Positions 1 through 5,878 are shown, counted from the first letter of the stretch. The stretch is DNA of 8,736 nucleotides from Pseudomonadota bacterium (GCA_020347585.1 CP070733.1:1129893-1138628), one strand, 5' to 3'. The notes: a model not told the origin generated them from the letters alone. Translations and numbers: made by a program.

Positions 1-215
1 ATGCCCGCACCCTTGGCACGATCTGAGTGGCTCCAACGCAGCGCGATGGTGATGCCTTTCTTCTTCAGCGCGGCTTCCATTCGGTCAATGGTTTCAGTAA
101 CGCTGTACTTGCTCTTCTTCGTGATCATGCCCTCGTTGCTGCCGGCGATCGCCGTTGTAGCGAACAACGCGAGTGCCGCGACCAACCCCCACAAGACCAA
201 TATGTGCAGCTTCAT
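1..215 (-). CDS. DUF302 family secreted protein, N-terminal part (cut by window edge)
   Basis: Seventy-one codons are visible on the minus strand from an ATG at 215–213; the gene continues beyond position 1. The ATG is preceded by a strong ribosome binding site (GGAGGG at 227–222, 6-nt spacer), which fixes the start. Residues 1–24 form a clear Sec signal peptide: Lys2, a hydrophobic core, and an Ala-Ile-Ala cleavage site before Gly25, so the product should be exported. The mature part has the sequence style of DUF302 proteins: a short 'GMITKKSKYSV' strand, a helix 'TETIDRMEAALKKKGI', then a strand. DUF302 is a small alpha/beta domain with no firmly assigned function, often found in periplasmic proteins. 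The gene lies 105 bp downstream of mnmG on the same strand and could be co-transcribed or separate. The family call rests on pattern recognition of about 45 mature residues, so it is good but not certain. Confidence 0.72.
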   Translation of the reverse strand, partial: MKLHILVLWGLVAALALFATTAIAGSNEGMITKKSKYSVTETIDRMEAALKKKGITIALRWSHSDRAKGAG

Positions 216-280
216 GGATTTCCCTCCGTTATTTTCGTTGCGTGTTTTCTAGCACGCCTTTTCCCAAGGTGCCAGGAAGC

Positions 281-300
281 GGATCACCAAGCGGTGAACC
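281..300 (-). other. Small hairpin between mnmG and the DUF302 gene
   Basis: An 8-bp stem with one A·A mismatch (281–288 with 293–300) closes a 4-nt loop; the inner 5 bp TCACC/GGTGA are perfect. It lies 20 bp past the mnmG stop codon. No T-run follows it in the direction of mnmG transcription, so it is not a textbook intrinsic terminator. It may be a weak attenuator or mRNA-end structure, or chance. Confidence 0.25.
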
Positions 301-320
301 AGCTACCTGACAAAGAGCAT

Positions 321-2216
321 TCAGGCGAGTTTTCGTTCACTCGCACCGCGACGTTTCTTCAGGTGCACTAGCAGCAGCGATACGGCGGCGGGCGTAACGC
401 CCGGGATGCGCGCCGCCTGGCCAACGGTTGCCGGGCGCACCCGCTCGAACTTCTCACGCACCTCCGCCGACAGTCCCTTGACCTGCGCGAACTCTAGATC
501 CCTGGGCAGGGTCGTGTCCTCGTGGCGGCGCTGGCGAGCGATCTCGTCGTGTTGGCGTTGTATATAGCCAGAATAGCGGGCCTGAATTTCGACCTGCTCG
601 GCGACCGCCGCGTCGGCCACCGCCTCCCCGGCGCCCGGTAGGGCCATCAGCGCAGCGTAACTGACCTCGGGACGACGCAGCAGCTCGGCCAATGTCGTCT
701 CGCGCCCCAGTTCCCGGCCAAGGGCCGCCAGCATCTGCGCCTCGGAAAGCTGCTGGGGGCGTATCCAGGTATCTTTCAATCGCTGCGATTCTGCCTCGAT
801 CATGTCGCGTTTTGTCTCGAATCGCTGCCATCTCTCATTATCGACAATACCAAGTGTGCGTCCTGTTTCGGTCAGGCGTAAATCCGCGTTGTCTTCCCGC
901 AGCAGCAGGCGATATTCGGCGCGACTGGTGAACATGCGGTAGGGCTCGCTGGTACCTCGGGTAATGAGGTCATCTATCAGGACCCCGAGGTACGCCTCGT
1001 CGCGCCGCGGTGACCACGGTGCCTCGTCGCGCACCTGGCGTGCGGCGTTGAGCCCCGCGATCAGGCCCTGGGCCGCAGCCTCTTCGTATCCCGTGGTGCC
1101 GTTGATCTGGCCGGCGAAAAACAGCCCCGGCAGGTGGCGGGTCTCGAGCGAGGGCCGCAGATCACGGGGGTCGAAAAAATCGTACTCAATGGCATAGCCG
1201 GGTCGCGTGATGTGGGCCTGCTCAAAACCCTTTATGGTGCGCACCAGCGCCAGCTGCACGTCGAAGGGCAGGCTGGTGGAAATGCCATTTGGGTAGACCT
1301 CGGTGGTGGTCAGGCCCTCGGGCTCGACAAATATCTGGTGCGAGGACTTGTCGGCAAAGCGCACCACCTTGTCCTCAATGGACGGGCAGTAGCGCGGCCC
1401 AACCCCCTCGATTACACCGCCGTACATGGGTGAGCGGTCAAGGCCGCTGCGGATAATTGCGTGTGTTTCCTCGCTGGTGTGGGTGATGTGGCAGGGCACC
1501 TGGACAGGATGCTCGGTGGCTGTCCCCAGAAACGAGAACACCGGTACCGGCTCATCGCCGGGCTGCGCCTGCAGACAGGCATAGTCGAGGGTGTTGCCGT
1601 CGAGGCGCGGCGGTGTCCCTGTCTTGAGCCGGTCGACGCGGAACGGCAACTCGCGCAAGCGACGTGCCAAGGCGTTGGCGGGTGGATCCCCCGCGCGACC
1701 GCCTTCGTAGTTGGACATGCCAATATGGATACGGCCGCCCAGAAACGTGCCTACGGTCAGTACCACGGCCCGCGCGGCGAATCGCAATCCCATCTGGGTC
1801 ACCACGCCGCCAATGCAGTGCTTCTCGACGATCAGATCCTCAACCGCCTGCTGGAACAGCGTCAGGTTCGGCGTATGTTCCAGTGTCGAGCGCACCGCCT
1901 GCCTGTACAGCAGGCGGTCGGCCTGGGCGCGGGTGGCGCGCACCGCCGGTCCCTTACGCGAATTGAGGGTACGGAATTGAATGCCGGCGCGATCGGTGGC
2001 ACGCGCCATGAGCCCGCCAAGGGCGTCTATCTCCCTGACCAAGTGGCCCTTGCCAATGCCGCCAATAGCGGGATTGCAGCTCATCTGGCCCAACGTCTCG
2101 ATGTTATGCGTCAGCAGCAAGGTCCGGCAGCCAGCGCGCGCGGACGCCAGCGCGGCCTCGGTGCCGGCATGGCCTCCACCGACTACGATCACATCGAAAC
2201 GGTCTTGATAAAACAT
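321..2216 (-). CDS. mnmG: tRNA uridine-5-carboxymethylaminomethyl(34) synthesis flavoprotein MnmG (GidA)
   Basis: MnmG works with the GTPase MnmE in the cytoplasm to add the (carboxymethyl)aminomethyl group to C5 of the wobble uridine U34 of certain tRNAs, using FAD, NADH and a methylenetetrahydrofolate-derived carbon. The protein is complete at 631 aa, the normal family length. Visible landmarks are the FAD-binding GGGHAGTEAA loop (residues 13–22), the CNPAIGG motif with Cys47, the 'LKTGTPPRLDG' block (about 198–207), and PRYCPSIEDK with the second conserved cysteine exactly at 277, as in E. coli. The 'GQINGTTGYEEAAAQG' FAD segment and the helical C-terminal MnmE-interaction domain ending 'GVTPAAVSLLLVHLKKRRG' are also present. 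The frame stays open 20 codons upstream to an ATG at 2276, but the Cys47/Cys277 numbering and a promoter overlapping that ATG favour 2216. The ribosome binding site is weak. The usual partner gene rsmG is not the downstream neighbour here. Confidence 0.98.
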   Translation of the reverse strand: MFYQDRFDVIVVGGGHAGTEAALASARAGCRTLLLTHNIETLGQMSCNPAIGGIGKGHLVREIDALGGLMARATDRAGIQFRTLNSRKGPAVRATRAQADRLLYRQAVRSTLEHTPNLTLFQQAVEDLIVEKHCIGGVVTQMGLRFAARAVVLTVGTFLGGRIHIGMSNYEGGRAGDPPANALARRLRELPFRVDRLKTGTPPRLDGNTLDYACLQAQPGDEPVPVFSFLGTATEHPVQVPCHITHTSEETHAIIRSGLDRSPMYGGVIEGVGPRYCPSIEDKVVRFADKSSHQIFVEPEGLTTTEVYPNGISTSLPFDVQLALVRTIKGFEQAHITRPGYAIEYDFFDPRDLRPSLETRHLPGLFFAGQINGTTGYEEAAAQGLIAGLNAARQVRDEAPWSPRRDEAYLGVLIDDLITRGTSEPYRMFTSRAEYRLLLREDNADLRLTETGRTLGIVDNERWQRFETKRDMIEAESQRLKDTWIRPQQLSEAQMLAALGRELGRETTLAELLRRPEVSYAALMALPGAGEAVADAAVAEQVEIQARYSGYIQRQHDEIARQRRHEDTTLPRDLEFAQVKGLSAEVREKFERVRPATVGQAARIPGVTPAAVSLLLVHLKKRRGASERKLA

Positions 2217-2247
2217 GGTGTTACAGTCTAGTCGTCCGGGGTGCGCG

Positions 2248-2276
2248 ATTCTACGCCTTGCGGGGCCGTTCGCCAA
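2248..2276 (-). promoter_or_regulatory. Sigma-70 promoter for mnmG
   Basis: Read on the minus strand, TTGGCG (2276–2271) and TAGAAT (2253–2248) are separated by exactly 17 nt, matching the -35 and -10 consensus at 4/6 and 5/6 positions. Transcription would start near 2241, leaving a leader of about 25 nt before the mnmG ATG at 2216. The -35 box covers the alternative upstream ATG at 2276, which argues against that start. No experimental data; sequence match only. Confidence 0.6.
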
Positions 2277-2359
2277 TGCCCCGCGGCATTCCCGAGATAG
2301 CCGGCCAGCGGCTACACTTTGATTCAGAATCCCGTGTCGGGCAACCGGAGACCAACATT

Positions 2360-2923
2360 ATGACCCGCACGCTTGCCTTCTTTGTCCTGTGCGCTGTGCT
2401 GTGCGTATCTGCCGCGGGTGCCACGGAGGTTGCCGGTGTGGTGGTGCCTGAAACTGCGTCGCTGGACAGCGACCAGCTGGTGCTCAATGGCGCCGGTGTG
2501 CGTAAGAAGTTCTTTGTCAAAGTCTATGTCGGCGCGCTGTTCCTTACTCGCAGGCAAGACACTGTAGAGGCCGTGTTAGCGGACAAAGGCGCAAAGCGCA
2601 TCAGTATGCATTTTCTCTACAAGGAGGTTGGGCGGGACAAGATGGTCGACGGCTGGAATGACGGCTTTCGCAACAACCTGTCCGACGCCGAGTTTGGCAA
2701 GCTGCAAGCGCGCCTTGAACAGCTGAACGCTATGACCGAGACCTTGCGGGCGGGGGATGTGATGCGGCTCGACTATGTCCCCGGCAACGGCACGAGCGTC
2801 TGGATCAACGAAACCGAAAAGGGCACGGTGCCTGGCGTGGATTTCCACCAAGCACTACTGAAAGTCTGGCTGGGCAACATGCCAGCGGACAATGGGCTGA
2901 AAAAAGCGATGCTTGGCAAGTAG
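2360..2923 (+). CDS. Chalcone isomerase-like periplasmic protein (Chalcone_3 type)
   Basis: The 187-aa product starts with a Sec signal peptide (basic Arg3, hydrophobic residues 5–19, probable cleavage after Ala21 in an A-G-A context) and is expected in the periplasm. The mature part matches the bacterial chalcone isomerase-like family. It contains 'LNGAGVRKKFFVKVYVGALF' near residues 43–62, 'FLYKEVGRDKMVDGWNDGF' near 90–108, and a C-terminal 'EKGTVPGVDFHQALLKVWLG' block. Bacterial members share the fold of plant chalcone isomerase, but no flavonoid chemistry is established for them; fatty-acid or other small-ligand binding is usually suspected. The ATG at 2360 has GGAG at 2347–2350 (9-nt spacer). 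The open frame extends upstream to 2258, but that stretch is not signal-peptide-like and covers the mnmG promoter, so I exclude it. The gene is divergent from mnmG and convergent with the cysteine-rich gene ending at 3151. No clear promoter or terminator could be assigned. Confidence 0.88.
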   Translation: MTRTLAFFVLCAVLCVSAAGATEVAGVVVPETASLDSDQLVLNGAGVRKKFFVKVYVGALFLTRRQDTVEAVLADKGAKRISMHFLYKEVGRDKMVDGWNDGFRNNLSDAEFGKLQARLEQLNAMTETLRAGDVMRLDYVPGNGTSVWINETEKGTVPGVDFHQALLKVWLGNMPADNGLKKAMLGK

Positions 2924-3150
2924 GCTGCGTTTGGCGGTACCCATCCTTGTCAGTCACGGCTGAAACGGGCCACTGCCTTTAGTTTCGCGTTGGTAGATTT
3001 CACTGTCCGGATTGAACGCCAGCCACACAAAACCGAAGTGAGTGCCGCTGGCGAGCGCGTGGAGTTGTGGGCCGCGCAACCGGTTCAGTTGCCCGAAATT
3101 GTGCGTAGTGACGCGCGGCGCGCTGGCGCGACAGAATAAGCTGGAACGAC

Positions 3151-3462
3151 TCAGGCGTTGTCGCAATTGAATCCGTCGAGACGTGCGATGATGGCGCGGT
3201 CGGTACCGCCGTAGCGCAGTCGCTCGCAGCAGGCCATCTCAACAGTGGTGATCGCCTGTTCGATTTCTTTCGGCGAGTGGGGCTGGTGCTTGAAGTAGCA
3301 CTGCCGCTTGCGTGAACCGCCGTTAACCAGACCGATCAAACATGGCGCTTCGATTTGCGGCAGCATGCAGTTGTTACATTCGTGTTCGTCAACAAGTTCT
3401 GCGTAAAAATCGCCGCTCGCGTTTTCAACGACCCGAGTCATTTCTTGTTGTGACTGATACAT
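3151..3462 (-). CDS. Cysteine-rich hypothetical protein, 103 aa
   Basis: I do not recognise this family. The product is soluble, 103 aa, with no signal peptide or membrane helix. It has seven cysteines: Cys29 and Cys32 (a CxxC pair), Cys41, Cys55, the vicinal pair Cys78–Cys79, and Cys100. There is also a basic 'GGSRKRQC' turn (48–55) and a helix-rich second half ('SPKEIEQAITTVEMACCERL', 63–82). Four or more cysteines around residues 29–55 would suit a zinc or iron–sulfur site, but that is inference. The coding case rests on a strong Shine-Dalgarno AGGAGG (3472–3467), a composed amino-acid pattern, and no better competing frame. A GTG directly before the ATG (3465) would extend it by one residue but lies only 1 nt from the ribosome binding site, so ATG at 3462 (4-nt spacer) is preferred. 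The gene stands alone, convergent with the chalcone isomerase-like gene. Confidence 0.7.
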   Translation of the reverse strand: MYQSQQEMTRVVENASGDFYAELVDEHECNNCMLPQIEAPCLIGLVNGGSRKRQCYFKHQPHSPKEIEQAITTVEMACCERLRYGGTDRAIIARLDGFNCDNA

Positions 3463-3466
3463 CACG

Positions 3467-3472
3467 CCTCCT
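3467..3472 (-). promoter_or_regulatory. Ribosome binding site AGGAGG of the cysteine-rich gene
   Basis: A perfect AGGAGG is read on the minus strand from 3472 to 3467, four nucleotides before the ATG at 3462–3460 and one before a GTG at 3465–3463. It is the main support that this small unrecognised gene is translated, and it favours the ATG start. Confidence 0.65.
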
Positions 3473-3721
3473 GCCGTGCGCTAGGCACCGTTCGAATCCC
3501 TGGCACAAATCGCTTCCCCCCACGCCCCAACAGGTGACGCGCCCCTATTGGAGCCAATTGCGGAGTGCCTGGCAAGCACAATTGAACAGCGCCACAGCAC
3601 GCGAAAAAAACACTCAGTGAATCGCATTGTTGTGTGTGTTTGTTAACACGTTGCGTTAGCAGCGGAGCGTAACGGCAGGTGATTCGGCAGATTTGGTGTC
3701 ATCGGTCGCGCAACCACACGG

Positions 3722-3738
3722 GGCGGCGCGGCGCCGCC
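3722..3738. repeat. GC-only hairpin in the intergenic region
   Basis: GGCGGC at 3722–3727 pairs with GCCGCC at 3733–3738, and one more G–C pair closes a 3-nt loop, making a 7-bp stem of G and C only. No T-run follows on either strand, so it is not a standard intrinsic terminator. It lies about 60 bp upstream of the DUF2892 promoter. Confidence 0.4.
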
Positions 3739-3797
3739 TGGCAACTCCACCGGGGCAAGAGGCAGCGAGCCGTCGGTAAGCAGGTATCTTCCGTCCC

Positions 3798-3824
3798 TTG
3801 TATATTAGATAATGCTAATATACT
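3798..3824 (+). promoter_or_regulatory. Promoter of the DUF2892 gene overlaid by an AT-rich interrupted palindrome (putative operator)
   Basis: GTATATTAG (3800–3808) and CTAATATAC (3815–3823) are perfect reverse complements separated by ATAATG. This gives a 24-bp dyad whose half-site centres are 15 bp apart, suited to a dimeric winged-helix repressor. TATACT (3819–3824) is a 5/6 match to the -10 box and lies in the right arm. A possible but poor -35 box, TTGTAT (3798–3803), sits at the left arm with a 15-nt spacer. GATAAT (3808–3813) is an alternative -10 in the centre. A repressor bound here would block RNA polymerase. The leader would be about 60 nt. DUF2892 genes are often linked to sulfide- or persulfide-responsive ArsR-family repressors (BigR/SqrR/YgaV type), which use AT-rich dyads. 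The link to that class is inference; no regulator gene is in the window. Confidence 0.6.
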
Positions 3825-3837
3825 ATGGCGGGTTCAG

Positions 3838-3851
3838 GATGGCGCGCCATC
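3838..3851. repeat. 14-bp perfect palindrome in the DUF2892 leader
   Basis: GATGGCGCGCCATC reads the same on both strands. It lies 14 bp beyond the AT-rich dyad, inside the presumed 5' leader, and could be a second protein site or an RNA stem. GC-rich palindromes of this size are not rare, so this may be chance. Confidence 0.3.
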
Positions 3852-3892
3852 GCGGGCACGCCCACACCTCAACGACCACAGGAGCTGTTCCC

Positions 3893-4096
3893 ATGACTGT
3901 TGAACGTTTTGTACTGGCCTTTGCCGGCATAGTTATCCTCGGCAGCCTAGCGCTGTCCCAACTGCATTCGGTCAACTGGTTGTGGCTGACCGCATTCGTT
4001 GGCGCCAACCTGCTGCAGTCAGCTTTCACCGGTTTCTGCCCGCTGGCCAAAATTCTCGGCGCCGCCGGCCTCAAGCCCGGCCACGCCTTCAGCTAG
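3893..4096 (+). CDS. DUF2892 (YgaP-type membrane domain) small inner-membrane protein
   Basis: The 67-aa protein has two predicted membrane helices (about residues 5–22 and 28–46) joined by a short turn. It then carries the family signature 'LQSAFTGFCPLAKILGAAGL' (41–60), with the conserved cysteine at 49. This matches the membrane domain fused to rhodanese in E. coli YgaP and the free-standing DUF2892 proteins. Those are often encoded with rhodaneses, persulfide dioxygenases or sulfur-responsive ArsR regulators; a role in sulfane-sulfur handling is suspected but not proven for lone copies. The start at 3893 has AGGAG at 3880–3884 with an 8-nt spacer; the frame is open further upstream, but that part is not membrane-like and covers the promoter. 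The gene is monocistronic here. Its last 8 bp overlap the end of the convergent aminopeptidase gene, so any terminator must lie inside that gene. Confidence 0.85.
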   Translation: MTVERFVLAFAGIVILGSLALSQLHSVNWLWLTAFVGANLLQSAFTGFCPLAKILGAAGLKPGHAFS

Positions 4097-5237
4097 TCCC
4101 TTTCGAGCGTTCTGCGCGGGCGGTCTTCTGTACGGATACCGTCCCTTGCGCCCCGGGATCTCTTTTTCGATGGACTGCAAGCGCCTCCCGTCGTCGCTGC
4201 GCTAGCAAGGTGTCCATTCGCTCGCGACGCGCCTCGGTATCCAGCTTGCCGATGGCCCGCGCCGCATCATAGAAAGCATGCATGTCCCCGCCGCCGGCGT
4301 GCAGCAGCTGCTCAAACGCGGGCACGTACTCGTGGTAGGTTGCGATAAGGGCAAGGTGCGCGTTGTTTAGATTCTGCGCCATCCATTCGTCAAAGCCGTC
4401 GTAGTTTTCCCAGCTTCGTTTGAACACCTGGTACTCGCGCTGCAGTCTGGCAAAGATATCTTGTTTGCCTGCTGCTTTTTGTGCGTCACTTGCATCCGAT
4501 TCATACAACTGCGCAAGTTGCTCGCGAGTATCGATCAACATGAGCTTGAACGCCTGGTCGCGCTCGCTGCTATCGAGATACGCCCTATAGCTGTCGGTGT
4601 CGTCCTGTTGCGCAAACCAGCGCCGCACCCCCTCGCGCTCCACCGCCGTGGCAAACGCCTCATTGAAGGCCGAATCGCCCTTGACGTAAAGCTCCTGATG
4701 GGCAAGTTCGTGAAAGATGATACCTACCAGGCGCGCCTCGGAACGATACAGCATGGTGTTGAGCAGCGGATCCTTGAACCAACCCAGCGTAGAGTAAGCC
4801 CGCGCACCTGAAACAAACACATCGAGGTCCTGCTTGCGCATTTTGTTCGCATAGTGCTCCGCGTCTTCCTTCGCGAAATAACCACGGTAGCTGATGCAGC
4901 CGGTAAATACGAAGCACCATTGCTTCGCCTCCACGGAATAGCGCGGTGCGGCAATGACGTTCCACACCGCATAGGGCTGCTCCAGATCGACGAAGCTGCG
5001 GTAACTGTCGTTGTTGGGTAGCAGTAGTTCGCTGCTGGCAAAGTCGCGCGCGCGCTGCGCCTGTTCCAGTTGCCTGCGTCGCTCGGGCGAAAGACTGTCA
5101 CCCAACAGTAGTTTTTGGATGGGTTGACGTTCGGCCATCAAATCGAGATGGCCGCTGGCAGAGTCCAGATAGTAGCCAAGGTTGGAGCAGCCGCCGAGCA
5201 GCGCAACCAGCGCAAGTAGCAAAAATCGATGACACAT
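4089..5237 (-). CDS. Putative zinc aminopeptidase lipoprotein (COG4324 / Aminopep family)
   Basis: The 382-aa product begins with a lipoprotein signal peptide: a short basic start, hydrophobic 'FLLLALVALLGG', and the lipobox L-G-G-C with Cys17 as lipidation site. It should therefore be membrane-anchored on the periplasmic side. The zinc motif HELAHQ is at His176–Glu177–…–His180, followed by 'FNEAFATAVEREG' with Glu193 as the likely third ligand, the gluzincin arrangement. The 'WCFVFTGCISYRGYF' block (about 107–121) with two cysteines is typical of this predicted aminopeptidase family. Its enzymatic activity is predicted from the motif; I know of no well-established substrate. The C-terminal tail is basic and appears disordered. 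ATG at 5237 is chosen; an in-frame TTG at 5255 adds six residues, and neither has a convincing ribosome binding site. It lies 53 bp downstream of the proteasome-like gene on the same strand, so the two are probably co-transcribed. Confidence 0.85.
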   Translation of the reverse strand: MCHRFLLLALVALLGGCSNLGYYLDSASGHLDLMAERQPIQKLLLGDSLSPERRRQLEQAQRARDFASSELLLPNNDSYRSFVDLEQPYAVWNVIAAPRYSVEAKQWCFVFTGCISYRGYFAKEDAEHYANKMRKQDLDVFVSGARAYSTLGWFKDPLLNTMLYRSEARLVGIIFHELAHQELYVKGDSAFNEAFATAVEREGVRRWFAQQDDTDSYRAYLDSSERDQAFKLMLIDTREQLAQLYESDASDAQKAAGKQDIFARLQREYQVFKRSWENYDGFDEWMAQNLNNAHLALIATYHEYVPAFEQLLHAGGGDMHAFYDAARAIGKLDTEARRERMDTLLAQRRREALAVHRKRDPGAQGTVSVQKTARAERSKGTS

Positions 5238-5290
5238 CAGATGAGACTTGCTCAATACTTCAACCGCGACAAGACGGGTGACCGAGAGAT

Positions 5291-5869
5291 TCAGCCCAGG
5301 AGATCGTGCACGCTCTTGACCAGAATGTCACCACCGCACTTGGTATCAAACGCAATGGCTGCCAACACGGCGCGCTCTGCGATAGTGCGCGCATCGAGGT
5401 CTTGGTGATACAGCGTGTAGAGCGCGCCGAGGCTGTAGTCAGCGCCCGAACCAATGGCGTAGTAACGCTCAAAGCTGGTAACGCTAAGATCGCTGCCGAC
5501 ATGGAACAGGCCGTTGGCGCTGGCGATCAAAAACGAGCTGTCCAGATCGCCAAACGGCGAATCCTTTTCCTCGCCACACTGATCGTTGACAAAATTATAA
5601 CGCTCGTGCAACTCCTTCCACAGGTCAACAAAGAAGTTGAATATCGCCTGCGGTTCATCAAGCTTGATGTCGGGATTCTTGTTCAGGTAATGATTCAAGA
5701 TATCGTCGTACAGCGCCCAGCCGGCCGATGAGAACAGCGAACTGCCGATGACACGGATCTTGCTGACCTGAAGATTGTCTTCCGGAACGCGCATGGAGCC
5801 GAAGCTGATCTGGCTGTCAGCTGCCATGACGATCTCGTCGCCCTTTCTTACTGTTACCACGATAGACAT
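5291..5869 (-). CDS. Proteasome-fold Ntn hydrolase, HslV/BPH-like, with N-terminal serine
   Basis: This 192-aa protein has the proteasome beta-subunit pattern. After removal of Met1 the first residue would be Ser, followed by 'IVVTVRKGDEIVMAADSQISFG', which aligns with the HslV start TTIVAVRRGGRVVMAGDGQVTLG. In mature numbering, Asp17 is in place, Lys36 corresponds to catalytic Lys33 after a 3-residue insertion, and 'AIGSGADYSLGALYTLY' (gene residues 138–154) holds the conserved GSG segment. It is longer than typical HslV (roughly 175 aa) and has an acidic insertion around residues 99–110. It is too divergent for classical HslV, no hslU is adjacent, and it is unlike Anbu. The best fit is the third bacterial branch, BPH-type proteasome homologs, which form double-ring peptidases; this assignment is from memory of family style. 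The start is fixed by GGAGG at 5878–5874. The aminopeptidase lipoprotein gene follows, and the MoxR operon is divergent. Confidence 0.8.
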   Translation of the reverse strand: MSIVVTVRKGDEIVMAADSQISFGSMRVPEDNLQVSKIRVIGSSLFSSAGWALYDDILNHYLNKNPDIKLDEPQAIFNFFVDLWKELHERYNFVNDQCGEEKDSPFGDLDSSFLIASANGLFHVGSDLSVTSFERYYAIGSGADYSLGALYTLYHQDLDARTIAERAVLAAIAFDTKCGGDILVKSVHDLLG

Positions 5870-5873
5870 GCTG

Positions 5874-5878
5874 CCTCC
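5874..5878 (-). promoter_or_regulatory. Ribosome binding site GGAGG of the proteasome-like gene
   Basis: GGAGG is read on the minus strand from 5878 to 5874, four nucleotides before the ATG at 5869. It settles the start. The alternative upstream start near 5899 would add ten residues in front of the serine and so bury the catalytic N-terminus unless processed. Confidence 0.7.

Larger units (their letters stand above)
3463..3892. other. 430-bp gene-free region with several small inverted repeats
   Basis: No convincing coding frame is visible; the open frames here are rich in Arg, His and Cys and lack ribosome binding sites. Contents: a GTGTT/AACAC hairpin with a 4-nt loop (3636–3649) just after a TG-rich run; a CGTTA/TAACG pair shortly downstream (about 3654–3674); a GC-only hairpin (3722–3738); an AT-rich operator-like palindrome (3800–3823); and a 14-bp palindrome in the presumed leader (3838–3851). 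The composition changes sharply, from AT-rich around 3600–3650 to very GC-rich around 3720, then AT-rich at 3800. It should contain the promoter of the minus-strand cysteine-rich gene, which I could not place, as well as that of the DUF2892 gene. A small RNA is possible but unsupported. Confidence 0.5.

Noticed and set aside
1..252. 83-aa plus-strand open frame with hydrophobic stretches
   Set aside because: It is the complement of the DUF302 gene, which has a signal peptide and a strong ribosome binding site on the other strand.
1461..2231. 256-aa plus-strand open frame opposite mnmG
   Set aside because: It is antisense to a fully recognised MnmG, has no recognisable domain, and its composition (Arg, Gly, Ala, His rich) is typical of a shadow frame in GC-rich DNA.
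2217..2276. 20-codon upstream extension of mnmG to an ATG at 2276
   Set aside because: The extension shifts the conserved Cys47 and Cys277 away from their usual numbers, exceeds the family length, and its ATG lies in the probable -35 box.
2924..3139. 72-codon stop-free continuation of the chalcone isomerase-like frame after its TAG
   Set aside because: It might suggest readthrough or a C-terminal domain, but the protein already ends at the normal family C-terminus, and a stop-free run of this length is not rare in GC-rich DNA.
2954..3242. Two overlapping minus-strand open frames (2954–3166 and 3000–3242) after the cysteine-rich gene
   Set aside because: Neither has a ribosome binding site or a recognisable family, and both overlap the better-supported 3151–3462 gene. 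A decayed gene fragment cannot be excluded.
3484..3506. tRNA T-loop-like sequence (TTCGAATCCC) suggesting a tRNA or attachment site
   Set aside because: The flanking bases do not form the 5-bp T-stem, and no acceptor or anticodon arm is found around it.
3604..3640. A7 run and TG-rich run as a possible terminator or microsatellite
   Set aside because: The runs are short, the A-run is not preceded by a stable stem in either direction, and the GT repeat has only about four units.
3812..3892. 27-codon upstream extension of the DUF2892 gene
   Set aside because: It begins inside the operator-like dyad, is not membrane-like, and the internal ATG at 3893 has a good ribosome binding site and the family-typical N-terminus.
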